A DNA stretch of 64,000 nucleotides from Atrichornis clamosus (Eukaryota; Chordata; Aves; Passeriformes; Menuridae): positions 62,001 to 126,000 of the forward strand of contig WBMZ01008647.1 of assembly GCA_013400975.1 (NCBI GenBank), in the 5' to 3' direction. Below, piece by piece: positions 1-13,211 of this stretch. The notes below the pieces were generated by a model. It saw only the letters and a program-made list of their open reading frames with translations, had not been told where the DNA came from and made no database searches. The position numbers were made by a program, and so were the translations under genes. Numbering within the stretch: the stretch's first letter is position 1; every line of letters starts with the position of its first letter.

Positions 1-448
1 GGGAATTTGAGAATGGGTTTCCATTGCAAAAACTGTTCCACATACATTAGAAAACACCACGGTTGCTCTGGGGGAGCACTTGCAGGTGTCTCTCCCTGCT
101 AACCAGCTGCAGCAAGAGCACTGGTGCTGACACTTTCATTTAAACACTGTAAGATTTAATATTTCTTTGATGTCCTTCTGATCCCTTCTCTTGAGGAACT
201 GAATGAAGAGAAAGCCATTCCTGTAAACACAGAAGACATTCAGTGATGTTCCAAAGTGCACATTTTTGGCAGCAGTAAGCTTTATCCGGATAGCTGCCTG
301 GGAATTTACAAATCTGTCACATCTGAATCCATTTTGTGAACCTTCCTTGAGGCTGCACCTGGCTCCCGGAGATAGAGGGAAAGGGAGAGGCTATAGATAT
401 GTTATCCATTTGCTGATGCTTCATCAGAGCTGAAAGGGAACAGCCACA
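1..448. other. Intergenic sequence, nothing recognised
   Basis: No exon, repeat family or RNA gene is recognisable. Base composition is ordinary with few CpG dinucleotides, in contrast to the block that follows. Confidence 0.5.
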
Positions 449-781
449 TGTTATGGTCTGATTACAACACCTTGGGTGGCAAAACCTCGCGTTGCTTGCG
501 AGGCAGCCCTCGGTGAGTCAGTTGTGCTTTCTGTTGTGCTTTCCCCAACCCGGGCCGCAGGGATGGGTATTTTCTGAGTGAAGCGTAACTTTCTCCGAGT
601 TATTCTTGCTGAGAAGAGAGAACAAATAGTCAAGTAATGGAGGTTGAGTCACTGAGTGGGAGAGAGATTCCTGGCGCTGCCGTATTTATCCCACACTCGA
701 GCTGCTACTGGAATAAAGAGGGCAGCAGCGAGTCACGATCGTGCAGCATCGCAAGGGCAGGGACTGGGCGTGCAGGTAACA
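449..781 (+). mobile_element. Possible solo LTR of an ERVK/alpharetrovirus-like element
   Basis: A CpG-rich block sits in CpG-poor surroundings. It starts TGTTA and ends TAACA, a short perfect inverted repeat of the TG...CA kind expected at LTR ends. Inside, a TATA-like TATTTAT (683-689) is followed about 23 bases later by AATAAA (712-717). A TATA box this close to a poly(A) signal resembles the compact U3-R layout of avian alpharetroviral LTRs, and the 333-bp length also fits. No matching target-site duplication is visible (gccaca before, cggcag after), and no primer-binding site or retroviral coding region follows. The alternative is a small host CpG island or promoter. Confidence 0.4.
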
Positions 782-3700
782 CGGCAGAGACATCTTTGGG
801 AAGTTTGGAGCGCGAATTGTGCTAATTCATGTTCATAAAGTGCATGTTTGCTGGTGAAATGTGGGCCACAGTAACTCTTAACCCTGCAAAATTAGCAGTG
901 TTTGTCTATAAAACAAAAAGGCTTTTTTATTTTTAGGATTTGGCAGATTATCCATTGTCCTGTTAGATTCAGGTACAGAAACTGAATTTAGGGCTTGCAA
1001 GTGGATTTTTAAAGTGAACTGATCGTTCTTTCAAGAACAACATAGACTTCTTGGTCGGTTCCTGTTGTTTCTGTCTGCAGGACAGTTTTGTCCCTGACCA
1101 CAGCACTCCTGACACTTGCTGGGTGATGTGACTGTCACAGGAAGATTGCAGGTGTCATTTGGTTTTAATGTTCCTCCAGTCCCAGTCTGACGTGAGCAGC
1201 CACTTACTGGTGCAACTGAATGCTCTGAAATGGCAGAGGGGAGCAAAAGGCTCCTTTCTTGGTAACAGCTTTTGGTCAGCCAGAAAAGCTAAACCAGACT
1301 GGTGGAGTCTGGATTTAGAGTTTTGGATGCAGATGTTTTTATAGCCCCTTTGGCTTCAGTCAGACCTACCACAGAGGTGTAGATCTGTGAGGAGTTGTGC
1401 TCATGTTCTTCTTTCCATAGTTTTGGAAGGGATCTTCTGACCCACTGTGTTCCTATGGACTTTATTTAAAAAACACATGAACACAGGTATTTACATACAA
1501 ACACATATGTATTCTCTAAAATATAAATGCTTTCTAATTCTTTTTGAAGGCATCATTTCAAGGCTGGCAGCAACTTGAAGGTAAAGTATCTACTATTTTT
1601 TACTAATTCTAATATCTGTTTTCTAATTCTAACATCTGTTTCTAGTGGGAATAGAGGAACCCCAGAAAGACTTTAAGATAAGTTCTGAACACTTCCAAAT
1701 GTAATTCATGATGTAGCCTCATAGAGGCAAGTGTGGCTTTATGGATACAGAAGGCATCTGTACAATGCAAGGCAGTCCTTTACTCACAAAGAATTAGTTA
1801 TTTGCAAGTAACTGTTGGGTTTTATCAGCTCTTCTTCCTTTTTCATGGCATGAACATTTTGCTAAAGTAGCTTGAGGCAGCCTAATGCTTACCACAAGTA
1901 TTGGTGACACTCTGTACAGTGCAGTCTATCTTCACAGTAATACACAACAATACATTTTGTTCCTGCCCCTGCCTGTTCCTGCTCAAGACTCCTGATAAAA
2001 GCCTGGGTTTATCTGGGAAGGTACCAGTATACATCTCTTTCACACCTAGCTAAATAATTTTTCACATGGCAGCTTTAAAAGCCTCTGGGCTTATCGGTGG
2101 AAAAAATGCTCGGAAAGGAGAGATTTAGATTTAGTACTTAAATTAGTTCTATCAGCACTCTTTTTTTTTTCTTTTTTTTTTTTTTCTTTTTGTGGTTGGC
2201 TGGGACTTGTTCTCACAGAACTTCAAGCTGGATTATTTGTGTTAAACTTCCTGACTGAATTCCAAACAAGTCATCTTTCCCCACAACGCTGACCTTTAGT
2301 ACAAGGCCAGTATAATTTTAATTTGTTTCAAGTTTCCCTTATAAGCAAGAGAAATCAGAAACCATATCCCTCTAAGACCTGGTTAGCTAGCTGCCTGGCA
2401 AAATATTTTCAAATTCTAACGGGAAAAAAAGCCAGTAAAATTGGATATTCCAAACTGCCATTGAAATGGCATCCTGAGTGGGGTTAGCTCTACCGTCTTC
2501 CAGGGAACTACTCTACAAGCTGTGGTAAAAACACTGGCTTCAAAGAAAAGTATTAAGTGACTAACCTGTTTTTGATCAGAGTATACCCTAATGGAGGCAT
2601 TGCAGGGCATATCCCAGACTCCTGGTGGCTGTTTCTGGCTGTGGTGGGGGCAGAGATGACAACTGGGGCTGTAGTTTGCTGAACACATCAGGTCACCACC
2701 CTGCACTGGTGCTGGCACAAACATCTGTTCCCCTGTGCAGTGAACAGGAACCAGGTAATGGATCTGGCTGAATTCAACCCTTTTTTTCCTGTCTTTTTTT
2801 CTTTGCTGGTAGAGTTTTAACTCAGATTGGTTCCCTGCTGTGCTCCACTGCACAGCTGCACGACCTGTGCCAGCACACGGGAGGAGGTGAACGTAGGAGC
2901 AAGTGACTTGGAAGGAGCATGCTGTGCTTTCATTTCACAGCCACCATTAGATATGAGGACAGGAAGTCTTGGTCCTATCATGGCGAGGAATTGCTGTGAA
3001 ATGAGATGGGTTTGACTGAAGCAAATCTTGGTAGTTCCCTGTTAGAAAGAGAACAACATGTTTGGTGAGATAGACCTGGGGGGGCCAGCAGTGGGGTGGG
3101 CAGCTTAGAAATAAACAGATCTGCTTGCTACTCAACCCCCAGAGCACTGAAATGCGCCACAGATAACAGCCAGTGGAGAACCCACAGTCAGGTCGTTTGT
3201 GGGATGTCTCTCCTTGTCTTTAGTGGGATGAAAGCCTGTTTCCTCTGTGCAGTTCATTGGCCATTTTGTTCTCAGACTTGCTGCTGCCCATAACTGGAAG
3301 TGCACGACCATGACTTTTGCAGAGACTTGGCTTTTGTTCCTCCTTGCTGGACACTGGGTCTCAACTGCACTTGTGGGACCGCAAAGGACAGTCCCAGATG
3401 TGGGGAAGTGATTTTTTTTCCAGCACTAGGTGGCTGTATGGCATTCTGCAGTGTCCTGTACACAAGTATTTTAAAAGCTGGGAAGTGAGGCATTCTCAAA
3501 AGGAAAGGCTTCTTCACACACCTCTTTTTCAGTATGATTTTTTTGAAAGTTAAGAAATCAAGCAATGAAGGCATCTTAATTGTATAAGTTTGTCATTGGC
3601 TGCAGACACTTTCATCCCTATGGAGCCCACCACAAAAGTGACTCTGGTGACTGAACTGTGATTGCTGCAGTTGGCTGGTGTTGCTGCTTTTTGCTTAGAG

Positions 3701-6700
3701 GCTTGGATATGAACATTAAAGGGAGAGTCTGCATGTGGAATATCTGGTCCTGATCTCTCCAAATGCTCACGTTACTTAGAGGCCACACAGTGCTCCCCAT
3801 GGGACATGAGGACAGTCAGGTGGAGGGTGTCCACTCCACCAGGGGACACAGAGCAGTGCATCAGTCCCTGACTTCTGGTGATCCTCAGATATCCTGATGA
3901 GTTGGGAGCTGCAATAAGCTTTGCTCATGGACCAAGCGTGGAGAGGATGAAGTTGTCCCAAGACCTGGCTGTGCCCCCAGGCTAAGTGGCTTTGCCAAGG
4001 CCAACGCATCCCCTCAGGAGCCATGCTTGGCTGCTGCTTTTTCATGAAGCCTAGCCCTGAGAAGCAATTTGTCTCCAAATGAAAGGCAGGCAGTGGTTTT
4101 CCTTGCAGCGCTGTCTTCTCTCTTTGCTCTCTTCTCTGCCATACTCTAGTCTCTGTATGTTTCCCTGCCCATTCCCTCCCCCTCATTAGCAAAGAACAAG
4201 AACTAGGTTTTGGCTTAAACATGAATATAAAATCCCAGTGTAGTGGTTTGTGGAATTCTATGTGCATAAAGACTGATGCAGCAGGGGTTTGACAATGCTC
4301 AGTGGTGCCTCTTGTTATTTCTTTGCAGTGAACAGCAGTGAAAAACCTTTTACAACCAGGATCCTTTATGTGTTTCAGCTTCACCTTCTGAATATTTTGT
4401 AGTGATTGAAGCTACTGTAATTTTCCTCTTTTCCAGAGCTCTCTGGAGCGAAGTTCATGCACCTTCACACCAAAAAATGTGATGACACAGAGCATTTATT
4501 TTGCATTTTCATGGTGGCACATCCAGTGTGATAATATAATTTTTAAGGGAAGAGGCCTAGATGAGAATTAATGATCTTGGGATGTTCAAAGCTGCAGTAA
4601 GTACATAAGGTAAGACATCTAATAGATTAGCAGGTCTGCTGAAATTGTTTATTAAGCCACTAAGTCTAGGGGCACAATAATACATTAGGTCTCTGTTGTG
4701 CTGTGTACTGTATGTGGGTAGCAAAAGGTTGGTTTAGGCCCCCAGATGTTTTTTGTAACTCTGCTGAAACTCTTAAATGATGTCACTTCGCAGCCTTGTT
4801 TCATGCTTGTTTTCTCTGAATGGTTTTGAATGAAGATCCCCAGGACATAAGAGTAATGTGCAGGAGTATTTGTCCCCAGGATTTTGCACAGTTGATCAGA
4901 CGTGAAAAGGAGACGCTGCAGTGACTCATCTGACCTTGCAGACCCAAGACTCACAGCGCCGACAGTGGGCTCTCGCTAAGGTCCCCATCACAGGAATGCA
5001 AAGCATTCCAGAAGTTTTCATCAACAATTCGAGATGGTGGCCAGCAATTTTCTCACCAATGTTATGTAAAATGGACAGGGAAAGCAAAAGACTAATTGAG
5101 TAAATTATTGCAAACTGCTTATGGAATCTCTTTAATTTATACTTAGCAACGTAACCCCGCTGCAGGAATAGTACTGCAAAGGATGGCTGTGATAGATTTT
5201 TTTTTTTTTTTAAATTTTTAATAAGGACAGCTTTCAGTGCTAGACATAGAAATTCTTCCTATAGCAGAACTGCCATTACATTAGGCCAAGATTTTGGCAA
5301 TACTGAGAGATTTCCTGGTGTTTACTTGCAAACTTTTAGAGTCGCAAGACTGTCTTCCTTGTAATCAAAACAGGCTTTTCACCTCAGAAACTTACTGTTC
5401 AAATTTAAGCGGGATAGATGGATACAGGTGGTAGCCATAGGATGCTACCATCTCTAATTGGCAACATTCATTTAACCATAACAGCAGATGAAGGATTAGG
5501 GAGTGATTTAAAAGAGGATAATGAGGTAAAAAACTCTGCAGTTCCTCCTAAATGCCAATCCTCTATAATCAGGAAGGGCCTGTTAGGAGCAAGCCCGTGA
5601 GCACAAGCAGGCAGAGGCAGAGGGCACCCTGGACCTGAGAGCTGGGCTGAGCTGGGTCACCACTGCTCAGGGTGCTGTGAGCGGCCAGCTCTGGCCAGGG
5701 AACAGCAGCTGGCACTGACAGCAGAGCAGAGCAGGGGAGAACCTCTGTGCTGGCTTAGACAGTCATACATATCTAAATTACTGCCCTGGAATATGCTTAA
5801 TGGAGATGTAGTTGGGCTAGAGCTTTGTGTTTTTTTAGGGGGGGGGAAAAAGTCAGTTTGTTTCAGTGTCTAATTTTATATTGGAAGCAAACTCTCTCAC
5901 TTGCCCTCTGAAGGCAGCAGCAGAGCCTGATGTGTCTCTGGGGGGGCAGCAGTGCTGGCCGGAAGTGGCCTGCCAGGGCTGCTCTGGGATTTGTTTTCTT
6001 TTGATTATGGGAAAAATAACCCAAGATATTTCTGTGCATACAGAGCATTCTTAATGACTGACAAATCTGTTGTCAAGCAGCGGCAAGGGGGAAGTGCCAT
6101 CTTGAAAGCTGACACAAATATGTTTGAATTACACTTAAAAACCCAAACAAACTTATTTTTAGTGATTTCCAGAAGCTTCTACTAAAAAAAAAAAAAGTAG
6201 AGATAGCTGCCAGTTAAACCTGGTCTTGTTTTGGTGGAACTTAGTGGAGTTCACTGCAGTTCACAGCAGTGGGCATGGCAAAAAGATCTCCTCTACTGTG
6301 TCCCAGATAACCAACACTGATCTCCTCCAGGTGAGAACACAGCAGAGTTGTCAGGCCTCTTGGGGTCCTTACAGAGTGTGGGAGGTTTGATCAGGCTTTG
6401 TGCTGGCCCTCAGCTTCCAACAGCCACTTTGGCAGAGGAGGAGAGGAACTGGAGGTGCTGTTCTGGCCTTTCTCATGCTCGCTTGGTAGCTGGCTCTGCT
6501 GAGCACACCAGGAAGCACTGGGGAGGACAGAGGATGCTCTTCAGGGGTATCTGCTTTGAAGTAACTTTGGTATTTCTGCTGGAAAATGTCCTCTGGTGAC
6601 AGTCCCATGTCCTGGAAAGTCAGTGCACTTGGCACCATGCAGGAGGCTGAGCAATGACCATCTGACCTTAAAACCAGCCCATGGCTGGGTCACCTCTGGC

Positions 6701-7969
6701 TCTCCCACCGTTAGTCCCTCTTTATTTTTTGTCCCTCTTTGTTTCAGTTCAACACGCTGCATGAGACCCAAACACAGCAGACCCCAGGAGGGTTCATCTT
6801 GCTGTGCCCACAGGCCTTTGCTTTGTTGTGAGAGGCTGTGGGGCAGCATCGAGAAACAGCCCCCAAAGTGGCACAGGAGACTGGTCCCCATCCTCTGTCG
6901 TGGCCTGGCCCTGGCCTGTGCCCTGCCATGGCCACAGTGGGCGTTGTCTCCACTGCCTGTCCTTGGGTGTGGGTCTGCAACTCGGGCAGGGAGAGTTTCC
7001 TCCTGGTAACACAGGATATTTGGTACGCTTCAGCTGGAGAGGGGAGGAATAACCACTGTCACACAGTGAGAGGAAATGTGCTTGTGTGCACACCAGTGGT
7101 GTAACCACCTGCCTCTAAGGAGTAATATTGGGAAACATAAAATACTCTGTAACCCTTTATCAGGTAATCTGATGTGACCTGGTTCACCCTAAAATGAGAA
7201 CTTTGCACACAACAGCCCTTCAGCCCACTTATACCTCTACATGTGGATTTATTAGTTGTATATATTGAGTACAGTATTGACAGTAAGTTCATGTATATGG
7301 GATTGGGGCATTTTTGGGGTGGGAGGTGCTGTAAGCACAAATAAAACCTTTGCCACCTCCACGAGCAGATACAAAGAACCTTGTGCAGCAATAGTAAAAC
7401 TGCAGAGATTTTGGATGAAACACCCAGAGACTGCTCATGCACCACGCAAACAGGGATGGCAGCTGGCACGTTACACACAGCCCTGCTCTCCTTGTCTCTC
7501 CTGTGTCACACAGGAGCACTGCTGGGTCTCTGCAGCACCCTCTCTGCACTGCTGCTCTCTTTAGGGCTGCACATTCAGACACAAGGCTGCAATTGAAGAT
7601 CCAGCTCAAGGAAAACAGGAACCTTTGGTACCTCTTCCTTTGTCCTCCCTGACTGTGCCTGCTAAGCCTGCAAGCAAATTCGTGCTGCAGGAGATCCTTG
7701 GACCTGGTTGCCAATAAAGCCATAAAATTTTTGGGAAGGTGATATGGACAGGACTGACTGCAGTGCACTAGCTGTCCGACTTCCAACTATCTTTTGGCTC
7801 ATCAGCAAAGGAGCATCATCTTCACCTTTGAAGATACTATGAAGGATGCAAAAAAGAAATCAGTTAAATTATAGCATGAAATCCAGCATGCTTTATCAAA
7901 GCATTGTCTGGTGGCTGCCAGAGCCGTTGGTTTAGCAGGTTTTCTCCTGTATGTTGCAGAATAAAATAA
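782..7969. other. Intergenic sequence without a recognisable gene
   Basis: Seven kilobases downstream of WTIP with no convincing exon, RNA gene or repeat family by eye. Open frames such as the 202-codon frame on the minus strand at 3776-4384 and the 145-codon frame at 2416-2853 show no domain, no flanking splice sites that make sense and no protein-like composition. A pyrimidine/poly-T tract lies at 2161-2191 and a T run near 5198-5213. A degraded ancient repeat could be missed by reading alone. Confidence 0.5.
2161..2191. repeat. Poly-T tract, interrupted by C
   Basis: Ten T, one C, fourteen T, one C and five T in a row. It is a simple low-complexity tract with no retroposon body attached on either side that I can recognise. 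Confidence 0.85.
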
Positions 7970-8090
7970 GAATCAAAGAATGTTAGTTAGGGGGTTGGAA
8001 CAGACCTTAAAGATCATCTAGTCCCAACCCCCTGTGCAGGGACACTTCCACTAAATCAGGTTGCTCAAGGCCTTATCCAAGAAACATTTA
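7970..8090 (-). mobile_element. CR1 retrotransposon 3' fragment, antisense
   Basis: The plus strand reads as the reverse complement of an avian CR1 3' end. It begins with a decayed AGAATCAAAGAATG, followed by TTGGAACAGACCTTAAAGATC, then the usual stretch about a few Cs, a gap-prone GGGACACTTCCACTA block and GGTTGCTCAAGGCC. CR1 LINEs are 5'-truncated by incomplete reverse transcription, so a short tail-only copy is typical. The inner boundary is approximate because similarity fades after about 8090. Mutations in the terminal octamer-like repeat indicate an old copy. Confidence 0.8.
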
Positions 8091-10299
8091 AAGAAAACTT
8101 GGGTTTGCTCCACCATCCTTCTTTGCTGGTTCTGTTTGAACAGCACATTCTTTAAGGAATTCTGCTTTGTTTCAGAGGCGTTCATGGACTCTTGCATATA
8201 GATATTCTTGTTAACTTTCCCCCATTCTGATGGGGCTTCTGGAAAATGATTGGCCAGTTATATATTTACTGGCCGTAAATTTATTCATTTTAAAAATAGG
8301 GTTTTCTGGATTAAAAAAAAAAGTTTTGATCCAGAGCTTTGAAAATGTGGTGTGGATAGGAGAGCAGCTGATTGTGAGGAAAGTAAAAGTTATTTAAGAA
8401 AAAAGGTTACAAATCTTTTAAATGGAGAATGAAATGTTTATAGCCAAGTAAAGGCAGGTCTTAGTACAGCTGCATGTCTCTCACTTTTACCATTAACTGC
8501 AGTATATTGGTGTGATAAAAGCACAATGAGCCAAATAAACTGTAGTTACAGCTTTTATGGGTGAGGAATGTAGGTAGCAAATGAACTATTCCAAAAGATA
8601 AGACGTTGCTAGAAGCAGAAGAATGTGACCATAATGTTTGCTGGACCAAGACTTGCCATTTTTACAAAAGAATTCACACGTGACAGTGACCACTTGCAGC
8701 CTGTGCCAAGAGCCCCAGCCCTGTGCCCAGCCAGCTTCTTCTTCTCCCCCTCTGGGAAATGCTTCAATAAGGAACAGAAAAGCTGTGATTTTTTTTAAAT
8801 TTTCTATTCTATTTCTGATATAGGAAGAAGTGAGGAAAAGGGTGAACCCCCAGGTGAGCTCAGGCACAGCCATGTGTGGAGTGCCATCACCATCCTTTTG
8901 GAAGACAGCAATGCCCAATGCAGGACACTGATGCCTTTTTTTGCCTTGCTGAAGAAGTTCTGTGGAAAAAAATTTTGGGGAGCCATGTTCACTAATACAG
9001 GTAAGTACAGTTAAACATGTGGCTTGCAGGTATTGCACATAAGTCTTTTTACTCCCCTTGGCACTGCACCCTGCCACACAGGACATTTTGATTTTCTGCC
9101 CTACTCCACTGCTGTATCTGTCCATACACAGTGTGTGAGCTTTGAAAACTTCAGGTCCAGACTCTGAGGTGAGACCAGGGCCCCACAATACCTGACCCTC
9201 GCAGGGCAGAACTGATCACTGCTTTATTTCCCTCTGGTAAGCTTGCTGCATTTGACTCAAGAAGATTTCAGCTGCAGGACTGAGGTGGTAAAAGACACAG
9301 CTCAATTTTCTCTGCTGTCCCAAAGGGAACTCTCAGTCAGCACGACCCAGCACAGCTTCCCTGGTCTCAGCAGTGTCAGGCCCACTGACACTGTTTGGGA
9401 ACCACGGGTGTCCCTGCTCCCTTCCTGTGCTGGAATCATCAAGGGGTGTCTGGCTTTCATTTGCCTCACCAGAGCAGTCAGTAATTAACTGATCAGTTGG
9501 CTTTAACATTCCTGCAATAGTTTAAATGTGCCAAATTTTTAATGAACATATTTTTTTTGGATAGTCCACTTAACCACTTGAATTACTGTAACTAACCAAT
9601 GCAGACCTTGTTCTTGGAGGCGATGACTTCCCAGACGTGTACACACAAATCAGGGGGTTTGAGGATTTCTTTTTCAGCTGTGATGCAAACCTTTAAGAAT
9701 TTGTTCTTAAATGTGTTGCTGGATAGATACTTATATCAATTCTGGCAAAACAGATCTCCTGGTGGTTTCTTACTTTTTGTAGTTTTCAATTTGTCCTTCT
9801 CCTATGCTCTTTGTGTGAGCACAGTGATTTATGCTCTCTGAGTTTTGTCTTCTGGTGGGGCAGAAACCGACAGCACAGGGACAGTGCAGATACTACAGAA
9901 ATGAGCTAGTTCTTAATACGTGTTCTTAAACAACGTGGGAACTTAGATTTGCTGTCTCACTGTTAAGAAATGGCGGGAATTGTATTCAGCAGTAGGACAG
10001 GATCTCAAATGAATTTTGAACAGGAAGAAAATATTTTTTGTCTTCTGGAGTTTTACCAGAAATTGTGTTTAACTCCATAGCTTTTAAAAAACATAATTCA
10101 GCTATTGATGAGCCCAGTGGTGGTGACTGAGGGGTGGCCTGCAATTTATTCCAGAAACCAATGCCCTCTGTTTAGAGGGAGACATTTTCATGTCCAGCTT
10201 AGACACCTACAAAGACTGATGCCTTCTACTCCATATCCAGCAGCTCTTGTTCACTATTTCCAGACCTTGCTTAGTAGTTCCTCCTTCAAAGTTTCTTAT
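8091..10299. other. Intergenic sequence without a recognisable gene
   Basis: Nothing supported. The longest frame here (minus strand, 8586-9188, 200 codons) has no recognisable domain and crosses low-complexity A/T runs. Confidence 0.5.
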
Positions 10300-11148
10300 C
10301 TCTAAGTTGCCCCACTGGGATCACAGTTTTAGCAAATGCAGCTAAATTCAGTGATGACATCAAGTTGGGTGGGAGTGTTGACCTGCTGAAGAGTAGAAGG
10401 CTCTTCTGAGGGACTGGGACAGGCTGGAGGGATGGGCCCAGGCCAGTGGTGTGAGGATCAACAAGGTGAAATGCTGGGTCCTGCCCTGGCATCACAACAA
10501 CCCCCTGCAGCTCCAGGCTGGGGCAGAGGGGCTGGAAATCTGCACAGAGGGAAAGGCCCCGGGGGGTGCTGGTGACAGCTGCTCAGCACGAGCCCAGGAG
10601 TGCCAGGAGGGCAAGAGGCCAGTGGGATCAGGAACAGTGTGGCCAGGACCAGGGCAGTGATTGCCCTCTGTGCTGGACACTGCTGAGGCCACACGTAGAG
10701 TGCTGTGTCCAGTGCTGGGGCCCTCAATGCAGAAGTGTGTCCATGGAGGGTCTGGAGCACCAGGAACAGCTGAGGGAGCTGGGGGAATTCAGCCTGGAGC
10801 AAAGGAGGCTCAGGGGGGCCCTTCTGGCTCTGCACAAGCCCCTGACAGGAGGGGGCAGCCAGGGGGGGTCGGGCTCTGCTCCCAGGGAACAGGGACAGGA
10901 GGAGAGGGAACGGCCTCAGGCTGTGCCAGGGGAGGTTTAGACTGGACATCAGGGAAAACATCTTCACAGATCGGGTTGTCAAGTGTTGGCACAGGTTGCC
11001 CAAGGCAGTGTCGGCATCACCATCCCTGGAGGAATTTAAAATATGTGTGGATGTGGCATCTGAGGACATGGTTTAGTGGTGGCCTTGGGAGGGTTGGACT
11101 TGATGATCTTAGAGATCTTTGCCAACCTAAACAATTCTATGATTTATT
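10300..11148 (+). mobile_element. CR1 LINE, 5'-truncated, sense orientation
   Basis: This is the 3' part of a bird CR1 non-LTR retrotransposon. Landmarks in order are the reverse-transcriptase C-terminal coding remnant (GATGACATCAAGTTGGGTGG near 10353, then the aggctgga...gggccc segment), GAGGCCACACGTAGAG near 10685, GAGGAGGCTCAGGGG near 10803, and the 3' segment with the aggggaggtttagactggaca stretch (about 10928-10949), catccctggaggaatttaaa (about 11020) and ggttggacttgatgatctta (about 11093). It ends with the CR1 terminal repeat resembling ATTCTATGATT (about 11134-11144). The ORF2 remnant is frame-broken and internally shortened compared with the usual CR1 3' end, so it cannot encode an active enzyme. 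Several long frames across it on both strands are shadows of this element. Confidence 0.92.
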
Positions 11149-12957
11149 TACACACATATACATACTTTGCTTTGAGAATTTGTGTGTGTTGATGGCGAGG
11201 TGTTGCATCAAATGACATCTTGTCCAGCCTCATTTATTCTATGAGTGTATGAACTGGGGGGTTAAAAGCTAAGTTTTGAGCTGAAGACAACCTCACCAGC
11301 CTAGTTCACATATTCCTAATAGTTTCCATAGCTAGCCAAACGTCTGGTTCAGCCCTGGCAAACTCCTTGTTGTGTGCTGTAGCTGCAAGGTGAGGGGTGC
11401 AGCCCTGGGATGGCTGCTGAGCTGGAAGAGCAGGGCCAGCAAAGCCCTCTCAAGTCATCTGCATGCCAAGTTTAGCAACCACGTGTCATCCAACAGCATC
11501 AGTACACAGGGGCTGTGGCTCGGCTGCCATGCCAGGAACCACAGCACAGGGCAGCCTTTGGTGGTGCTCCCCTGGGAGCCAGGGCCTGACTCACACCCAT
11601 CCTGCCATGAATTCATGTTCATTTTCCCAATATGTGTTTTCTGCATGGAGGCCCACGAGGGTGAGATAATTTTTTTAAGTACTCTGTTCTTTTCAGTCAG
11701 GCTGATTATGAGTTGGGGTAAATTCTTGCAGCATTAAGAAGATCTCCTAGACTTTTAGTAAGTACCTTTGTGTCATCCATGTAGTAAGGCCATGTTAAAA
11801 TGCTTTGAGTTGGCCAGGCTTTGTGCCTTTTTTTTTTTTTTTTTTTTTAATTCAAGGAGGGCATGAATTGCTCATTTTGAATGAATTTTTAAAAATAATG
11901 AGAGTGAGAAAATGGCACATATGTGAAGGCCCTACAGAAGTGTGGTACTTCTGTTTCAAAGCACCAAAGTGCAGACTGTGTCCCTAAAACAATTGTGGCA
12001 TTTGCAACTCTTTCCATTCTGACTGTGCAAAAGAAAAATTTGCCAAAACAGCCATTGTGGGAAAACCTCAAGGAAGTTTCATTTCCAGCTGTGAAGTCAT
12101 TTGGGCTTTGCCAAGCCAGGGTGGCAGAGCTGCAGAGGCCCCTCTGATGGGAAGGTGGCTGCACACCCAAATTGCAGCTTGTGAGTGTTTGATGTCTGTG
12201 AGCCACTGGAGGAAAGAACACTCACAAGGAGAGCAGATGCGCAGCCAAATGGAAAGGAAAACCCCTGAACACAAGGAAGAAACTGGTTGTTGTCCTCTCT
12301 CCCCAGGCCACAGCTGGGGACAAGACAGCAGTGCTGGTGCACCTTCTGCCCAACAGACACGGCTGCTCTCGTGGGACCATGGGGTGAGGAAGGTAAATGG
12401 GACCAAGCTCCCATCTGTGCCATGAAGCTGGAGACAGGAAAGTGGCAAAAAGCTTCAGAAAGACAAAATACATAAACATGCCTCTCTTTGATCCTGGGAG
12501 AGCTCTGGCCACAGTTTCTGAATTACTGTGACTTAGCAAGAATATTGAGAAAATTCCCCAAACCGAGGTCTGAGTGCTTCAAGCTATGTGAGTTCATAGC
12601 CCAGGCAAATACTGCTCTTCTGGAACACTCCGAAAATAATAGGAGTTTTGAAAAGCAAGTGTTCCTCAACACTGACTGTCCTACATGTGAACTAGCCAGA
12701 CTGGTTAAAGCTTAATTAAAAATTGCCAGAGTGACTAAATTCTTTTCTAAGTGCAGCTGCAGAACATTAGCTGTGGGCATATTTCAGACCTTAATTAGTA
12801 ACACTTGCACTGGAAGACCAAAATCTTTCATGAATGCAGCTGCAGTCAATTAATATCAGTTAGGCATTTCTGTAGGCAATACAAGGGTTCCTGAAAATAG
12901 TTTTAGTGCCCACCTAGATTTAAAAAAATAAAATACTTACATGCAACAAACTACAAA
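11149..12957. other. Intergenic stretch downstream of WTIP
   Basis: No gene is recognised. It includes a 21-base T run at 11828-11848. At about 12740-12860 there is a moderately AT-rich segment with several TTAATTA-type homeodomain-like cores and two GCAGCTGCAG E-box-like sites. That could be a regulatory element, but this cannot be judged without cross-species alignment. Confidence 0.45.
11828..11848. repeat. Poly-T run
   Basis: Twenty-one uninterrupted T residues. No adjacent retrotransposed body is recognisable. It is a simple mononucleotide repeat and likely length-variable. Confidence 0.9.
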
Positions 12958-12980
12958 CCCAAAGATAACTACAAAATGTC

Positions 12981-12986
12981 TTTATT
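12981..12986 (-). terminator. Polyadenylation signal AATAAA, distal
   Basis: The canonical AATAAA on the minus strand is followed within about 15-45 bases by GT-rich sequence. It is the last good signal before the AT-rich UTR-like composition ends, so it is the best candidate for the WTIP mRNA 3' end. Confidence 0.65.
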
Positions 12987-13203
12987 GAAAAAAGCAGATT
13001 ATAGCATCTAAGGTTAAATGAAACTTCTGACTTTAATATTAAATAACTTAAGATGATAGCAAGTAGCTTCTTCTTTAGATAAATAAATCTACATTTCCCA
13101 ATTTTTTTCAACAATCAAGGGAATCAAACACTGAAACACAAAACCACAAGTAGTTCTAATGACTAAAAGACAGAAGCACATTGAAAGGTTTTACAAGGAT
13201 ATA

Positions 13204-13211
13204 TATATACA
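13204..13211 (-). promoter_or_regulatory. Pumilio-type motif TGTATATA in WTIP 3'UTR
   Basis: Exact match to the PUM recognition consensus UGUANAUA on the transcribed strand. It sits within an AT dinucleotide run, so it may be partly fortuitous. Confidence 0.45.

Noticed and set aside
3776..4384. 202-codon minus-strand frame
   Set aside because: It has no domain, no splice context and chance-like composition in intergenic DNA.
10458..11215. Frames of 203, 184 and 124 codons on both strands
   Set aside because: They are shadows of the truncated CR1 element and are not intact reverse transcriptase.
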